Shown piece after piece: positions 7,542 through 15,442 of a DNA stretch of 25,753 nt. The notes below the pieces were generated by a model that worked only from the letters and a program-made list of their open reading frames with translations, searched no databases and had not been told where the DNA came from. The position numbers and the translations under genes are program-made. Position 1 is the first letter of the stretch; each line of letters opens with the position of its first letter. Origin of the DNA: JBFKMV01 sp041629655 (GTDB taxonomy: Bacteria > Acidobacteriota > Polarisedimenticolia > Polarisedimenticolales > Polarisedimenticolaceae); the NCBI GenBank assembly GCA_041629655.1, contig JBFKMV010000057.1, positions 1 to 25,753 of the forward strand. The letters are read 5' to 3'.

Positions 7542-8837
7542 GTGATCGAACGTTACACCCGCCCCGAGATGGGAGCGCTGTGGACCGACCAGGCCCGCTT
7601 CGGCGCCTGGCTGGAGGTCGAGCTGGCCGTCTGCGAGGTGCTGACCGCCCGGGGGGTGATCCCCGAGCAGGACATGGCGGTGATCCGCGAGCGGGCCGCC
7701 TTCGACACCGCGCGCATCGCCGAGATCGAGGCCGAGGTGCGCCACGACGTGATCGCGTTCTTGACCAGCGTCGCCGAGAAGGTCGGCCCGGCGTCGCGGC
7801 ACGTACACTACGGCCTGACCTCGTCCGACGTGATCGACACCGCGCTGGCGCTCCAGCTGACCCGCGCCGCGGACCGGCTGCTCGGCACGCTGGACGGGCT
7901 GATCGCCGTGCTCGAGCGCCGGGCCGAGGAGCACCGCGGCACGCTGATGGTCGGCCGGACCCACGGGATCCACGCCGAGCCGTACACGTTGGGCCTCAAG
8001 TTCGCCGGCTGGTACGCCGAGGCGCGGCGCAACCGCGAGCGCCTGCGCCGGGCGCGCGAGGAGGTCGGCTACGCCAAGATCTCGGGCTCGGTCGGCACCT
8101 ACGCCCACCTCGGCCCCGAGATCGAGGCCGAGGTGCTGGAGCGGCTGGGCCTGCGGGTCGAGCCGCTGGCGACCCAGGTCATCCCGCGCGACCGGCACGC
8201 CACGTTCGTGTCCGTGCTGGGGGTAATGGCCTCGTCGCTCGACCGCATCTCGACCGAGATCCGCCACCTCCAGCGGACCGACGTGCGCGAGGTCGAGGAG
8301 CCGTTCGCCCGCGGCCAGAAGGGTTCGTCCTCGATGCCGCACAAGCGCAACCCCGTCGGGTGCGAGAACGTCTCCGGCCTGTCGCGGCTGGTCCGCTCCT
8401 ACGTCCAGGCCGCGCTCGAGAACGTCCCGCTGTGGCACGAGCGCGACATCTCCCACTCGTCCGTCGAACGCGTGATCCTGCCCGACGCCACGATCCTCGT
8501 CGACTACATGCTGGCGCGGATGACGCGCATCCTGGACGGCCTGCTGGTCTACCCGGAGCGGATGCTGCAGAACATGGAGCTGACCCGCGGCCTGGTGTTC
8601 TCGCAGGCCGTGCTGCTGGCGCTGACGCGCAAGGGGCTGACCCGTGAGCAGGCCTACGACATCGTGCAGCGCAACGCGATGCGGACCTGGGCCGGGGAGG
8701 GCAGCTTCCGCGAGCTGCTCGAGGCGGACGCCGAGCTGCGCGAGCGGATCACGACCGCGGACCTCGACGAGATGTTCGATCCGGCGCGCCTGTTGCGGCA
8801 CGCCGAGGCGGTCTTCGAGCGGGTGCTGAAGGGCTGA
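7542..8837 (+). CDS. purB: Adenylosuccinate lyase
   Basis: 431-aa lyase of the fumarase/aspartase superfamily. It releases fumarate from SAICAR (de novo purine synthesis) and from adenylosuccinate (AMP formation). The signature loop GSSSMPHKRNP is at residues 261-271 with the catalytic serine; the general acid region GRTHGIHAEP holds His141, and TSSDVIDTA is present. Length and motifs match the B. subtilis type. The GTG start is supported by a strong gaggaagga element 5-6 nt upstream, 13 nt after the preceding stop. It opens a purine block followed by purF, purM and purN. Confidence 0.97.
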   Translation: MIERYTRPEMGALWTDQARFGAWLEVELAVCEVLTARGVIPEQDMAVIRERAAFDTARIAEIEAEVRHDVIAFLTSVAEKVGPASRHVHYGLTSSDVIDTALALQLTRAADRLLGTLDGLIAVLERRAEEHRGTLMVGRTHGIHAEPYTLGLKFAGWYAEARRNRERLRRAREEVGYAKISGSVGTYAHLGPEIEAEVLERLGLRVEPLATQVIPRDRHATFVSVLGVMASSLDRISTEIRHLQRTDVREVEEPFARGQKGSSSMPHKRNPVGCENVSGLSRLVRSYVQAALENVPLWHERDISHSSVERVILPDATILVDYMLARMTRILDGLLVYPERMLQNMELTRGLVFSQAVLLALTRKGLTREQAYDIVQRNAMRTWAGEGSFRELLEADAELRERITTADLDEMFDPARLLRHAEAVFERVLKG

Positions 8838-8848
8838 GCCGGGTGGGC

Positions 8849-8854
8849 TACAAT
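8849..8854 (+). promoter_or_regulatory. Probable -10 element for purF
   Basis: TACAAT between purB and purF, one mismatch from consensus, standing out from GC-rich surroundings. The hexamer 17 nt upstream (CTGAAG, inside the end of purB) is a poor -35. It would give a leader of about 40 nt. No purine riboswitch-like fold is evident in it. Confidence 0.5.
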
Positions 8855-8901
8855 ACGCGCTTTCCGGCGGCCTGGCGTCGCGGGGGCTGAGAGCCAGCTA
8901 G

Positions 8902-10287
8902 ATGTGCGGGATCGTCGGAATCTTCGGCCACGCCGAGGCCGCCACCATGACCTACCTGGGCCTCTACGCGCTCCAGCACCGGGGCCAGGAATCGGTCGGC
9001 ATCGTCACCGCGGACGGCACGCAGCTGCACCGGCGGGCCCGGATGGGCCTGGTCGCGGAGTCGCTGTCGCGGGACGTGCTGGGCCAGCTTCCCGGGCACG
9101 CGGCGATCGGGCACGTGCGCTACTCGACCTCCGGGGACTCCAATCCCTCCAACGCCCAGCCGTTCCTGCTCCAGCATCACCGCGGCCCGATCTCCGTGGC
9201 CCACAACGGCAACCTGGTCGATGCGGCCCTGGTGCGCGACGAGCTGGAATCCGACGGGTCGATCTTCCAGACCACCACCGACACCGAGACGATCCTGCAC
9301 CTGGTGGCGCGCTCCAAGGCGCCCGACGTGGTGGACGCGCTGATCGAGGCGCTGCAACAGGTGCGCGGGGCCTATTCCGCGTTGTTCCTGGTCCCCGGAC
9401 GGATGATCGCCGTCCGTGATCCGCTGGGCTTCCGGCCGCTGTCGCTGGGCAAGGTCGACGGCTCGTGGGTCGTGGCCAGCGAGACCTGCGCCTTCGACCT
9501 GATCCGCGCCGAGCGGGTGCGCGAGCTGGAGCGGGGCGAGGTGCTGGTGATCGACGTGGGCGGCGTGCACTCGTTCCGGCCCTTCGCGGCCAAGCGGCCG
9601 GCGCCGTGCGTGTTCGAGCACGTGTACTTCGCGCGCCCGGACAGCCAGGTGTTCGGCCAGTCGGTGCAGGCGGTGCGCAAGCGGCTCGGCGCGCAGCTGT
9701 GGAAGGAGCATCCGGCGGACGCCGACCTGGTGGTGCCGGTGCCCGACTCCGGGATGTACGCGGCGATGGGCTACGCGCGCGCGGCGCAGCGGCCCTACGA
9801 GATGGGGCTGGTGCGCAACCACTACGTCGGCCGGACGTTCATCGAGCCGACCCAGCAGATCCGCAACTTCGGCGTGCGGATCAAGCTCAACCCGGTCCGC
9901 GAGCTGCTGCGCGACCGGCGCGTCGCGCTGATCGACGACTCGATCGTGCGCGGCACGACCAGCAAGAAGATCGTCCAGCTGTGCCGCGAGGCGGGTGCGC
10001 GCGAGATCCACGTGCGCATCTCGTGCCCGCCCACGGTCGGCCCGTGCTTCTACGGCATCGACACGCCGGACCGCGGCGAGCTGATCGCGGCTCAGCATCC
10101 GGTGGAGCAGATCCGCGAGTTCATCGGCGCGGACAGCCTCGGCTACCTCAGCCTGGACGGGATGCTCGAGGCGGTCGGCACGCCGCAGTCCGAGGCCTGC
10201 ACGGCGTGCTGGACCAACGAGTACCCGGTCTCGCTCCCGCCGACGCAGGCGGAGCAGCTCAGGCTGTTCGAGAAGACGCGCCGCTGA
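8902..10287 (+). CDS. purF: Amidophosphoribosyltransferase, Fe-S type
   Basis: First committed enzyme of purine synthesis: PRPP + glutamine to phosphoribosylamine. The 461-aa protein begins directly MCGIVGIFGH, so Cys2 is the N-terminal nucleophile of the Ntn glutaminase domain, with no propeptide. The PRPP site is VALIDDSIVRGTTS (about residues 337-350). Cysteines at 236, 382, 433 and 436 fall at the positions of the four [4Fe-4S] ligands of the B. subtilis enzyme (in CVFEHVYFARPDS, PCFYGIDT and ACTACW), so an oxygen-sensitive Fe-S form is predicted. The ribosome site is weak (gagag, 8 nt away). It has its own -10 element and is followed after 94 nt by purM. Confidence 0.97.
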   Translation: MCGIVGIFGHAEAATMTYLGLYALQHRGQESVGIVTADGTQLHRRARMGLVAESLSRDVLGQLPGHAAIGHVRYSTSGDSNPSNAQPFLLQHHRGPISVAHNGNLVDAALVRDELESDGSIFQTTTDTETILHLVARSKAPDVVDALIEALQQVRGAYSALFLVPGRMIAVRDPLGFRPLSLGKVDGSWVVASETCAFDLIRAERVRELERGEVLVIDVGGVHSFRPFAAKRPAPCVFEHVYFARPDSQVFGQSVQAVRKRLGAQLWKEHPADADLVVPVPDSGMYAAMGYARAAQRPYEMGLVRNHYVGRTFIEPTQQIRNFGVRIKLNPVRELLRDRRVALIDDSIVRGTTSKKIVQLCREAGAREIHVRISCPPTVGPCFYGIDTPDRGELIAAQHPVEQIREFIGADSLGYLSLDGMLEAVGTPQSEACTACWTNEYPVSLPPTQAEQLRLFEKTRR

Positions 10288-10322
10288 GGGTTGCGGCTCG
10301 GAAACCCCGGCAGGCATCCGTG

Positions 10323-10341
10323 GGCGGCGCGGAGCGCCGCC
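10323..10341 (+). repeat. Perfect 8-bp hairpin between purF and purM
   Basis: ggcggcgc, loop gga, gcgccgcc. No T-tract follows. It may stabilise or attenuate the purF-purM transcript, but GC-rich hairpins arise readily at this composition. Confidence 0.3.
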
Positions 10342-10381
10342 GCGGCCGCATGCTGGCGGCGGGACGGAGAACGGAGGGACC

Positions 10382-11446
10382 GTGGGCGGCGACGAACGAC
10401 GACGAGGCGCGAAACCGGGGCTGACCTACCGCGACTCCGGCGTGGACATCGACGCGCAGGACGAGGCGCTGCGACGCGTCAAGGCGCTGGTCAAGGCCAC
10501 GCGCACGCCGGGCGTGCTGGCCGACATCGGCTCGTTCGGCGGGCTGTTCGAGCCCGCCGGGCTCAAGGGCATGGAGCGGCCGGTGCTGGTCTCGTCCTGC
10601 GACGGCATCGGCACCAAGCTCAAGCTGGCGTTCTTGACCGGGATCCATCACACCGTGGGGCGCGACCTGGTCAACCACTGCGTCAACGACATCCTGGTCC
10701 AGGGCGCGCGGCCGCTGTTCTTCATGGATTACCTCGCCACCGGGCGCCTCGACCCGGCCGTGATCGCGCGGGTGATCGAGGGCTTGGCGGCGGGCTGCCG
10801 CGAGGCCGGCTGCGCGTTGCTGGGCGGCGAGACGGCCGAGATGCCGGGCTTCTACGGCGACGGCGAGTACGACGTGGCCGGCTTCATCGTCGGGATCGTG
10901 GACCGGCCGAAGGTGATCGACGGCAGCGGGATCCGTCCCGGGGACGTGCTGCTCGGGCTGCCGGCCAGGGGGCTCCACACCAACGGCTACTCGCTGGCGC
11001 GCAAGGTGTTCCTGGAGCTCGGCGGTCTGGGTGTCGACGACCGCGTCCCGGAGCTCGGCGCCACGGTCGGCGAGGTGCTGCTCGCCGAGCACCCCTCGTA
11101 CCTGCCCGCGCTGGAAGGGCTGCTCGACGGCGGCTCGATCGCGGGCCTGGCCCACATCACCGGGGGCGGGCTGACCGACAACCTGCCGCGGATCCTGCCC
11201 CAGGGCACGGCGGCGCTGATCCGGCGCGGCACGTGGCCGGTCACGCCGGTGTTTGCGTACATCGAGCGCGCGGGCGGCGTGGCCGAGGCCGAGATGTACC
11301 GCACCTTCAACATGGGGATCGGCATGGTGCTGGTGCTGCACCCCGAGCGCGTGGACGAGGTCGAGGCGCACCTGCGCGGGCTTTCGCAGAGCTTCCACCG
11401 CATCGGCGAGATCACCGCCGGCGAGGGCAAGGTCCGTTATGCCTGA
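10382..11446 (+). CDS. purM: Phosphoribosylformylglycinamidine cyclo-ligase (AIR synthetase)
   Basis: 354-aa ATP-dependent ligase that closes the imidazole ring to make AIR. Family marks include YRDSGVDIDA at the N-terminus, SCDGIGTKLKLA, HCVNDILVQGA, LLGGETAEMPGFY, GLHTNGYSLAR and HITGGGLTDNLPR. The GTG start at 10382 has ggaggga just upstream. Its 3' end overlaps purN by 8 nt, a sign of coupled translation. Complete, with no anomalies seen. Confidence 0.97.
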   Translation: MGGDERRRGAKPGLTYRDSGVDIDAQDEALRRVKALVKATRTPGVLADIGSFGGLFEPAGLKGMERPVLVSSCDGIGTKLKLAFLTGIHHTVGRDLVNHCVNDILVQGARPLFFMDYLATGRLDPAVIARVIEGLAAGCREAGCALLGGETAEMPGFYGDGEYDVAGFIVGIVDRPKVIDGSGIRPGDVLLGLPARGLHTNGYSLARKVFLELGGLGVDDRVPELGATVGEVLLAEHPSYLPALEGLLDGGSIAGLAHITGGGLTDNLPRILPQGTAALIRRGTWPVTPVFAYIERAGGVAEAEMYRTFNMGIGMVLVLHPERVDEVEAHLRGLSQSFHRIGEITAGEGKVRYA

Positions 11447-12062
11447 GCGCGGCCGCGTCGGGATCCTGATCTCCGGGCGGGGCAGCAACATGGTCTCGCT
11501 GGTGCAGGCGATGCAGGCCGGGCGCATCGCCGCCGACCCGGCCGTGGTGGTCTCCAACAAGTCCAAGGCCGCGGGGCTCGAGCGGGCGCGCGAGCTGGGC
11601 GTGGCCACCGCCGTGGTCACGCAGCGCGGCTTCGACTCCCGCGAGGCCCACGAGCGGGCCGTGGTCGAGGTGCTGCGCGAGCACCGGGTCGAGCTGGTCT
11701 GCCTCGCCGGCTACATGCGGCTGCTCTCGGGCTACATGGTGGGGCGGTTCCCGAACCGCATCCTGAACATCCACCCGGCGCTGCTGCCGGCGTTTCCCGG
11801 TCTCGACGCCCAGCGGCAGGCGCTCGACTACGGCGCCAAGGTGACCGGCTGCACGGTCCACTTCGTGGACGAGCAGTGCGACCACGGGCCGATCGTGTGC
11901 CAGGCCACGGTGCCGGTGCTCGAGGACGACACCGAGGAATCGCTCTCGGCGCGGATCATCGAGCAGGAGCACCGGATCTACGCCGAAGCGGTCGCGCTGT
12001 ACTTCGAGCGTCGCCTGACGATCGAGGGCCGGCGGGTCAGGGTCGCGCCCCGCGCCGGCTAG
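11439..12062 (+). CDS. purN: Phosphoribosylglycinamide formyltransferase (folate-dependent)
   Basis: 207-aa GAR transformylase using 10-formyl-tetrahydrofolate. The N-terminal ILISGRGSNM forms the phosphate-binding region. The catalytic trio is Asn110 and His112 in NIHPALLP, and Asp148 in EQCDHGPI, with the same 38-residue spacing as in E. coli PurN. The ATG lies inside the end of purM. It depends on one-carbon folates, which the folB/folE genes further along help supply. It ends 67 nt before radC. Confidence 0.97.
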   Translation: MPERGRVGILISGRGSNMVSLVQAMQAGRIAADPAVVVSNKSKAAGLERARELGVATAVVTQRGFDSREAHERAVVEVLREHRVELVCLAGYMRLLSGYMVGRFPNRILNIHPALLPAFPGLDAQRQALDYGAKVTGCTVHFVDEQCDHGPIVCQATVPVLEDDTEESLSARIIEQEHRIYAEAVALYFERRLTIEGRRVRVAPRAG

Positions 12063-12088
12063 CGTCCACCCGGTTCCGGTCCCCGATT

Positions 12089-12126
12089 GGCCTCCCGCTG
12101 AGCGGCGCCCCGCGCCGCGGGAGGCC
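12089..12126 (+). promoter_or_regulatory. Hairpin masking the radC ribosome-binding site
   Basis: A perfect 10-bp inverted repeat, ggcctcccgc (12089-12098) and gcgggaggcc (12117-12126), encloses a second 5-bp stem, ggcgc/gcgcc (12104-12108 with 12112-12116), with only a 5-nt bulge between them. The 3' arm contains the Shine-Dalgarno gggagg of radC, 5 nt before its ATG, so the folded RNA would hide it. This suggests translational control or coupling to ribosomes arriving from purN. The structure is read directly; its function is inferred. Confidence 0.55.
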
Positions 12127-12129
12127 GTG

Positions 12130-12840
12130 ATGACCGAACCCGGCAGTCTGCGTTTCTTTCCCACCCCGCGCGCGCCACGCGACCTGCCGCGGGCGCTGCG
12201 CCCGCGCGAGAAGCTGGCCGAGCGCGGCGCGGCGTACCTTTCGGTCTCGGAGCTGCTGGGGCTGGTGCTGGGCAGCGGCACGCGCGAGGCCTCGGCCATG
12301 GAGCTGGCGGGGCGGCTGGTCCGGCGGCACGGGCTGCGCGGCCTGGCCGGGCTGGACGTCGCGCAGTGGCGCGCCGAGAAGGGCATCGGCACCGCCTCGG
12401 CGGCCCGGCTGGCCGCCGCGTTCGAGCTGGGGCGGCGCGCCCACGGCCGGGAGGGCGGCGTCCGTCGCCCGCGCGTCTGCCGCCCGCGCGACGTCTGGGC
12501 CCGCGTGCGGCCGCTGCGGCGCGCCCGCAAGGAGCACCTGGTCGGCCTGTACCTCGATGCCCAGAACGGCCTGCTGGGGCAGGAGACGATCTCGATCGGC
12601 TCGCTCAACACCACCCGCACCCACCCGCGCGAGATCCTGTATCCGGCAGTGACGCACCTCGCGGCCGGCTTCATCCTGGTCCACAACCACCCCAGCGGTT
12701 GCCTCGACCCGTCGCCCGAGGACGTCGAGTTCACGCGCGCGGTGCGGCGGGCGGGGGAGCTGATGGGGATCGAGCTCTACGACCACCTGGTGGTGGCGCG
12801 CGGGGGCTACACCAGCCTGCGCGAGCGGGGATTGCTGTGA
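12130..12840 (+). CDS. radC: RadC family JAB/MPN-domain protein
   Basis: 236-aa RadC-type protein: an N-terminal helix-hairpin-helix-like region (about residues 20-95, ELLGLVLGSGTREASAMELA, GIGTASAARLAAAFELG) and a C-terminal MPN+/JAMM domain. The metal motif is complete: His185 and His187 in HNHPSG, Ser195 and Asp198 in PSPED, with an upstream Glu in REILYPAVTH. Despite the name, a role in DNA repair is doubtful for the family and the biochemical function is unknown. ATG 12130 is preferred to GTG 12127 because gggagg is 5 nt upstream. That SD lies in a strong hairpin. Confidence 0.92.
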   Translation: MTEPGSLRFFPTPRAPRDLPRALRPREKLAERGAAYLSVSELLGLVLGSGTREASAMELAGRLVRRHGLRGLAGLDVAQWRAEKGIGTASAARLAAAFELGRRAHGREGGVRRPRVCRPRDVWARVRPLRRARKEHLVGLYLDAQNGLLGQETISIGSLNTTRTHPREILYPAVTHLAAGFILVHNHPSGCLDPSPEDVEFTRAVRRAGELMGIELYDHLVVARGGYTSLRERGLL

Positions 12841-12862
12841 AGGCCTCGTCCGGCGGGGGCTT

Positions 12863-12871
12863 TGTTAGAAT
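12863..12871 (+). promoter_or_regulatory. Extended -10 promoter for tyrS
   Basis: TGT followed by TAGAAT (12866-12871) in the 88-nt gap between radC and tyrS. Transcription would start near 12878, giving a leader of about 50 nt with small GC hairpins (for example ccggc/gccgg at 12903-12915). No T-box-like element is visible. Confidence 0.5.
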
Positions 12872-12928
12872 CCTCGCCACTCCGGCACGGCGCGGGAGTC
12901 CTCCGGCGAGGCCGGGGCAGGGGATCCG

Positions 12929-14170
12929 ATGACGCAACCGACCCAGGCGTTCGCACCCGTCAACGAGCAGCTCGAGCTGCTGACGCGGGGCGCCGTGGAC
13001 GTGGTGACCGAGGACGAGCTGCGTAGCAAGCTCGAGCGCAGCGTGAGGACCAAGAAGCCGCTCACGGTCAAGGTCGGCTTCGACCCCACCGCGCCCGACA
13101 TCCACCTCGGCCACACCGTGCTGCTCAGGAAGATGCGGCACTTCCAGGACCTCGGGCACCGCGTGATCTTCGTGATCGGCGATTTCACGGGCATGATCGG
13201 CGACCCGACCGGACGCTCCAAGACCCGCCCGCCGATGACGCCCGAGGAGATCCGGGCCAACGCCGAGACCTACAAGAAGCAGTGCTTCAAGGTGCTGCAC
13301 CGCGAGCAGACCCTGATCCGCTTCAACAGCGAGTGGCTCGGCCGGCTCGGCTCCGCCGGCTTCGTGCGGCTCGCGGCGACCTACAACGTCGCGCGGATGC
13401 TGGAGCGCAACGACTTCAAACAGCGCTTCCGGGCCGGGCAGTCGATCTCGATCCACGAGTTCCTGTATCCGTTGGCCCAGGCCTACGACTCGGTCGCGTT
13501 GAAGGCCGACATCGAGCTCGGGGGCACCGACCAGCTGTTCAACCTCAACGTGGGCCGCGACATCATGCCGCTCTACGATCTCGAGCCGCAGGTGCTGCTG
13601 ACCACGCCGCTGCTCGAGGGGCTCGACGGCACCGAGAAGATGTCCAAGTCGCTGGGCAACTACATCGGCATCGACGAGCCGCCGCGCGAGATCTTCGGCA
13701 AGCTGATGTCGATCAGCGACGAGCTGATGTGGCGCTACTACGAGCTGTGCACCGACACCTCGCTGGACGGCATCGCGCAGATGAAGCGCCTGGTGCGCGA
13801 AGGCAAGCTGCACCCCAAGCGGGCCAAGGAAGGGCTCGCGATGCAGGTGATCAAGGACTTCCACGACGAGGCGGCGGCACGCGAGGCGCGCGAGGAGTTC
13901 GAGCGGATCTTCCGGCAGAAGGAGGAGCCCGACGACGTCGCCGAGCACGAGATCGGCGCGGGCTCGGGGACGCTGCAGCTTCCCGCGCTGCTCGTCGACC
14001 TGGGCCTGGCCGAGTCCAGGAGCGCCGCGATGCGGCTGATCCGCCAGGGCGCGGTGCGGATCGAGGGCGACAAGATCGCCGCGGACACGCGCGAGATCGC
14101 GGTGACCGCAGGAGACACGGCGCTGATCAAGGTCGGCAAGCGCAAGTTCGCGCGGGTGCGCTACGTCTAG
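12929..14170 (+). CDS. tyrS: Tyrosyl-tRNA synthetase (TyrZ-like)
   Basis: 413-aa class I synthetase that charges tRNA-Tyr. The HIGH motif appears as HLGH at 59-62, preceded by VKVGFDPTAPD; KMSKS is at 237-241. A C-terminal S4 RNA-binding domain spans about residues 345-413. The KVGFDPTAPD/HLGH arrangement and domain order fit the TyrZ subgroup. agggga lies a few nt before the ATG. The stop codon TAG overlaps the stop of the converging hydrolase gene within the tetranucleotide CTAG. Confidence 0.96.
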   Translation: MTQPTQAFAPVNEQLELLTRGAVDVVTEDELRSKLERSVRTKKPLTVKVGFDPTAPDIHLGHTVLLRKMRHFQDLGHRVIFVIGDFTGMIGDPTGRSKTRPPMTPEEIRANAETYKKQCFKVLHREQTLIRFNSEWLGRLGSAGFVRLAATYNVARMLERNDFKQRFRAGQSISIHEFLYPLAQAYDSVALKADIELGGTDQLFNLNVGRDIMPLYDLEPQVLLTTPLLEGLDGTEKMSKSLGNYIGIDEPPREIFGKLMSISDELMWRYYELCTDTSLDGIAQMKRLVREGKLHPKRAKEGLAMQVIKDFHDEAAAREAREEFERIFRQKEEPDDVAEHEIGAGSGTLQLPALLVDLGLAESRSAAMRLIRQGAVRIEGDKIAADTREIAVTAGDTALIKVGKRKFARVRYV

Positions 14171-15354
14171 GGCAGCTCGGGCGAAGCCGCGGTGTGCTCG
14201 GCCAGGAACGCCGCGATGCGCTCGGCGTAGTCCCGCTCGCGCGGCGTGTTGTGCCCGAAGCCCTCGAGCGTGACGAAGCTGACGGGTCCGCCGGCCGCGG
14301 CCGCGAGGTCGCGTCCGTGGCCGATCGGCACCAGGTCGTCCCGGTCGCCGTGGAACAGCAGCACCGGGGCCTCGACCGCGCGCATCGACTCCAGCGGCCG
14401 CAGCTTCCAGGGGTCGTAGCCGGCGCGCCGCGCGGCCAGCGCGAACGCCAGCGGGCGCAGCACGCGGGGCGGTAGCCCGTAGGACGCGATGATCTCGTCG
14501 GTGACCCGCCCCAGGTCGGCGAACGGGCTGTCCAGCACCAGCGCCCGCACGTCGTCGCGCCGCGACGCGCACAGCACGGCGGCCGCTCCGCCCATGCTGC
14601 GTCCGGCCAGCGCCAGGCGCCGCGGGTCGATCTCGGGCCGTGCGGCCAGGAAGTCCAGGGCCGCGTCGAGGTCGGCCGATTCGTTGGCGCCGAGCGTGAT
14701 CGTCTCGCCGTCGCTCTCGCCGCGCCCGGCGAAGTCGAGCAGCAGCTGTCCCAGGCCGGCGCGCCGGACCTCCCAGGCCACGCCGAGCCAGTGCCGCCGG
14801 TCGTTGCCGTTGCCGTGCCCGTAGGCCACCGCCGCGGCCGCCGGCGAGTCGGCGGGCGGGGGCACGTACCAGCCGCGGAGCGTCATCCCGCGGGGATTGA
14901 CGAACGCCACCTCCTCGTATTCCAGGCCGCTGTCGAAGGGACTCAGCGGGCGCACCTCGACGGCGATCGACACCGCGAGCGCTTCGACCACGCCGTCCCG
15001 TTCCCGGAGCAGCCCCACGGCGACGACCGTCCCCGCCGCGAGGCCCTCCAGCCGCTCCGTGACCTCGAGCGGCGTCGCCACGGAGCGTTCGTCGATCGTC
15101 GCGATGCGGTCGCCCGCCCGGACACCGGCCGCGGACGCCGGCGGCACCGCCCGCACCACCAGGACGCCGCCCTCGTCGCCGGCCTCGCGCAGCACCACGC
15201 CCAGCACCGGCCGTGCCGACTCCGAGATCATCCGTCGCGGCGGGCGCACCAGCGCCGTGCTGAGCACCCAGGCCAGCGCACCCGTCGCCAGCAGCAGGGC
15301 CAGCGCCGCCGCCGTCGCCGATCGCACCAGCCAGCGCCTTCGGTTCGCCGCCAC
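14167..15354 (-). CDS. Membrane-anchored PDZ plus alpha/beta-hydrolase fusion protein
   Basis: 395 aa if begun at the GTG at 15354, where gggagg lies 3 nt upstream and the product starts MAANRRRW just before a membrane helix (residues 9-31). A longer ATG start at 15462 would overlap thrC on the other strand and add a non-conserved-looking leader, so it is not preferred. Residues about 48-132 resemble a PDZ domain (VLGVVLRE, ASAAGVRAGDRIATIDERSV). Residues about 145-395 are an alpha/beta hydrolase: oxyanion region YGHGNGND, nucleophile Ser253 in GRSMGG, acid Asp339 in HGDRDDLVP, and His368 in GFGHN. The catalytic part should lie outside the cytoplasmic membrane. Likely an esterase or peptidase; the substrate is unknown. 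Divergent from thrC and convergent with tyrS. Confidence 0.82.
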   Translation of the reverse strand: MAANRRRWLVRSATAAALALLLATGALAWVLSTALVRPPRRMISESARPVLGVVLREAGDEGGVLVVRAVPPASAAGVRAGDRIATIDERSVATPLEVTERLEGLAAGTVVAVGLLRERDGVVEALAVSIAVEVRPLSPFDSGLEYEEVAFVNPRGMTLRGWYVPPPADSPAAAAVAYGHGNGNDRRHWLGVAWEVRRAGLGQLLLDFAGRGESDGETITLGANESADLDAALDFLAARPEIDPRRLALAGRSMGGAAAVLCASRRDDVRALVLDSPFADLGRVTDEIIASYGLPPRVLRPLAFALAARRAGYDPWKLRPLESMRAVEAPVLLFHGDRDDLVPIGHGRDLAAAAGGPVSFVTLEGFGHNTPRERDYAERIAAFLAEHTAASPELP

Positions 15355-15375
15355 CGTCCTCCCCGCGACCCTCGG

Positions 15376-15425
15376 TTGCCTCGCGCCCGGCAGGTCGGCT
15401 ACCTTGCCGTCGCGCAAGCTTAATA
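15376..15425. promoter_or_regulatory. Weak divergent promoter region between hydrolase gene and thrC
   Basis: For thrC, TTGCCT (15376-15381) and TACCTT (15400-15405) are spaced 18 nt apart. For the minus-strand gene, TATTAA (reading 15425 to 15420) is a candidate -10 in the only AT-rich spot of the gap. Both are suggestive only. Confidence 0.3.
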
Positions 15426-15442
15426 CGCGAGGGGGCCCGCGC

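Noticed and set aside
10323..10341. purF-purM hairpin as an intrinsic terminator
   Set aside because: No T-rich run follows, and purM directly downstream has a strong ribosome site but no promoter of its own that I can see.
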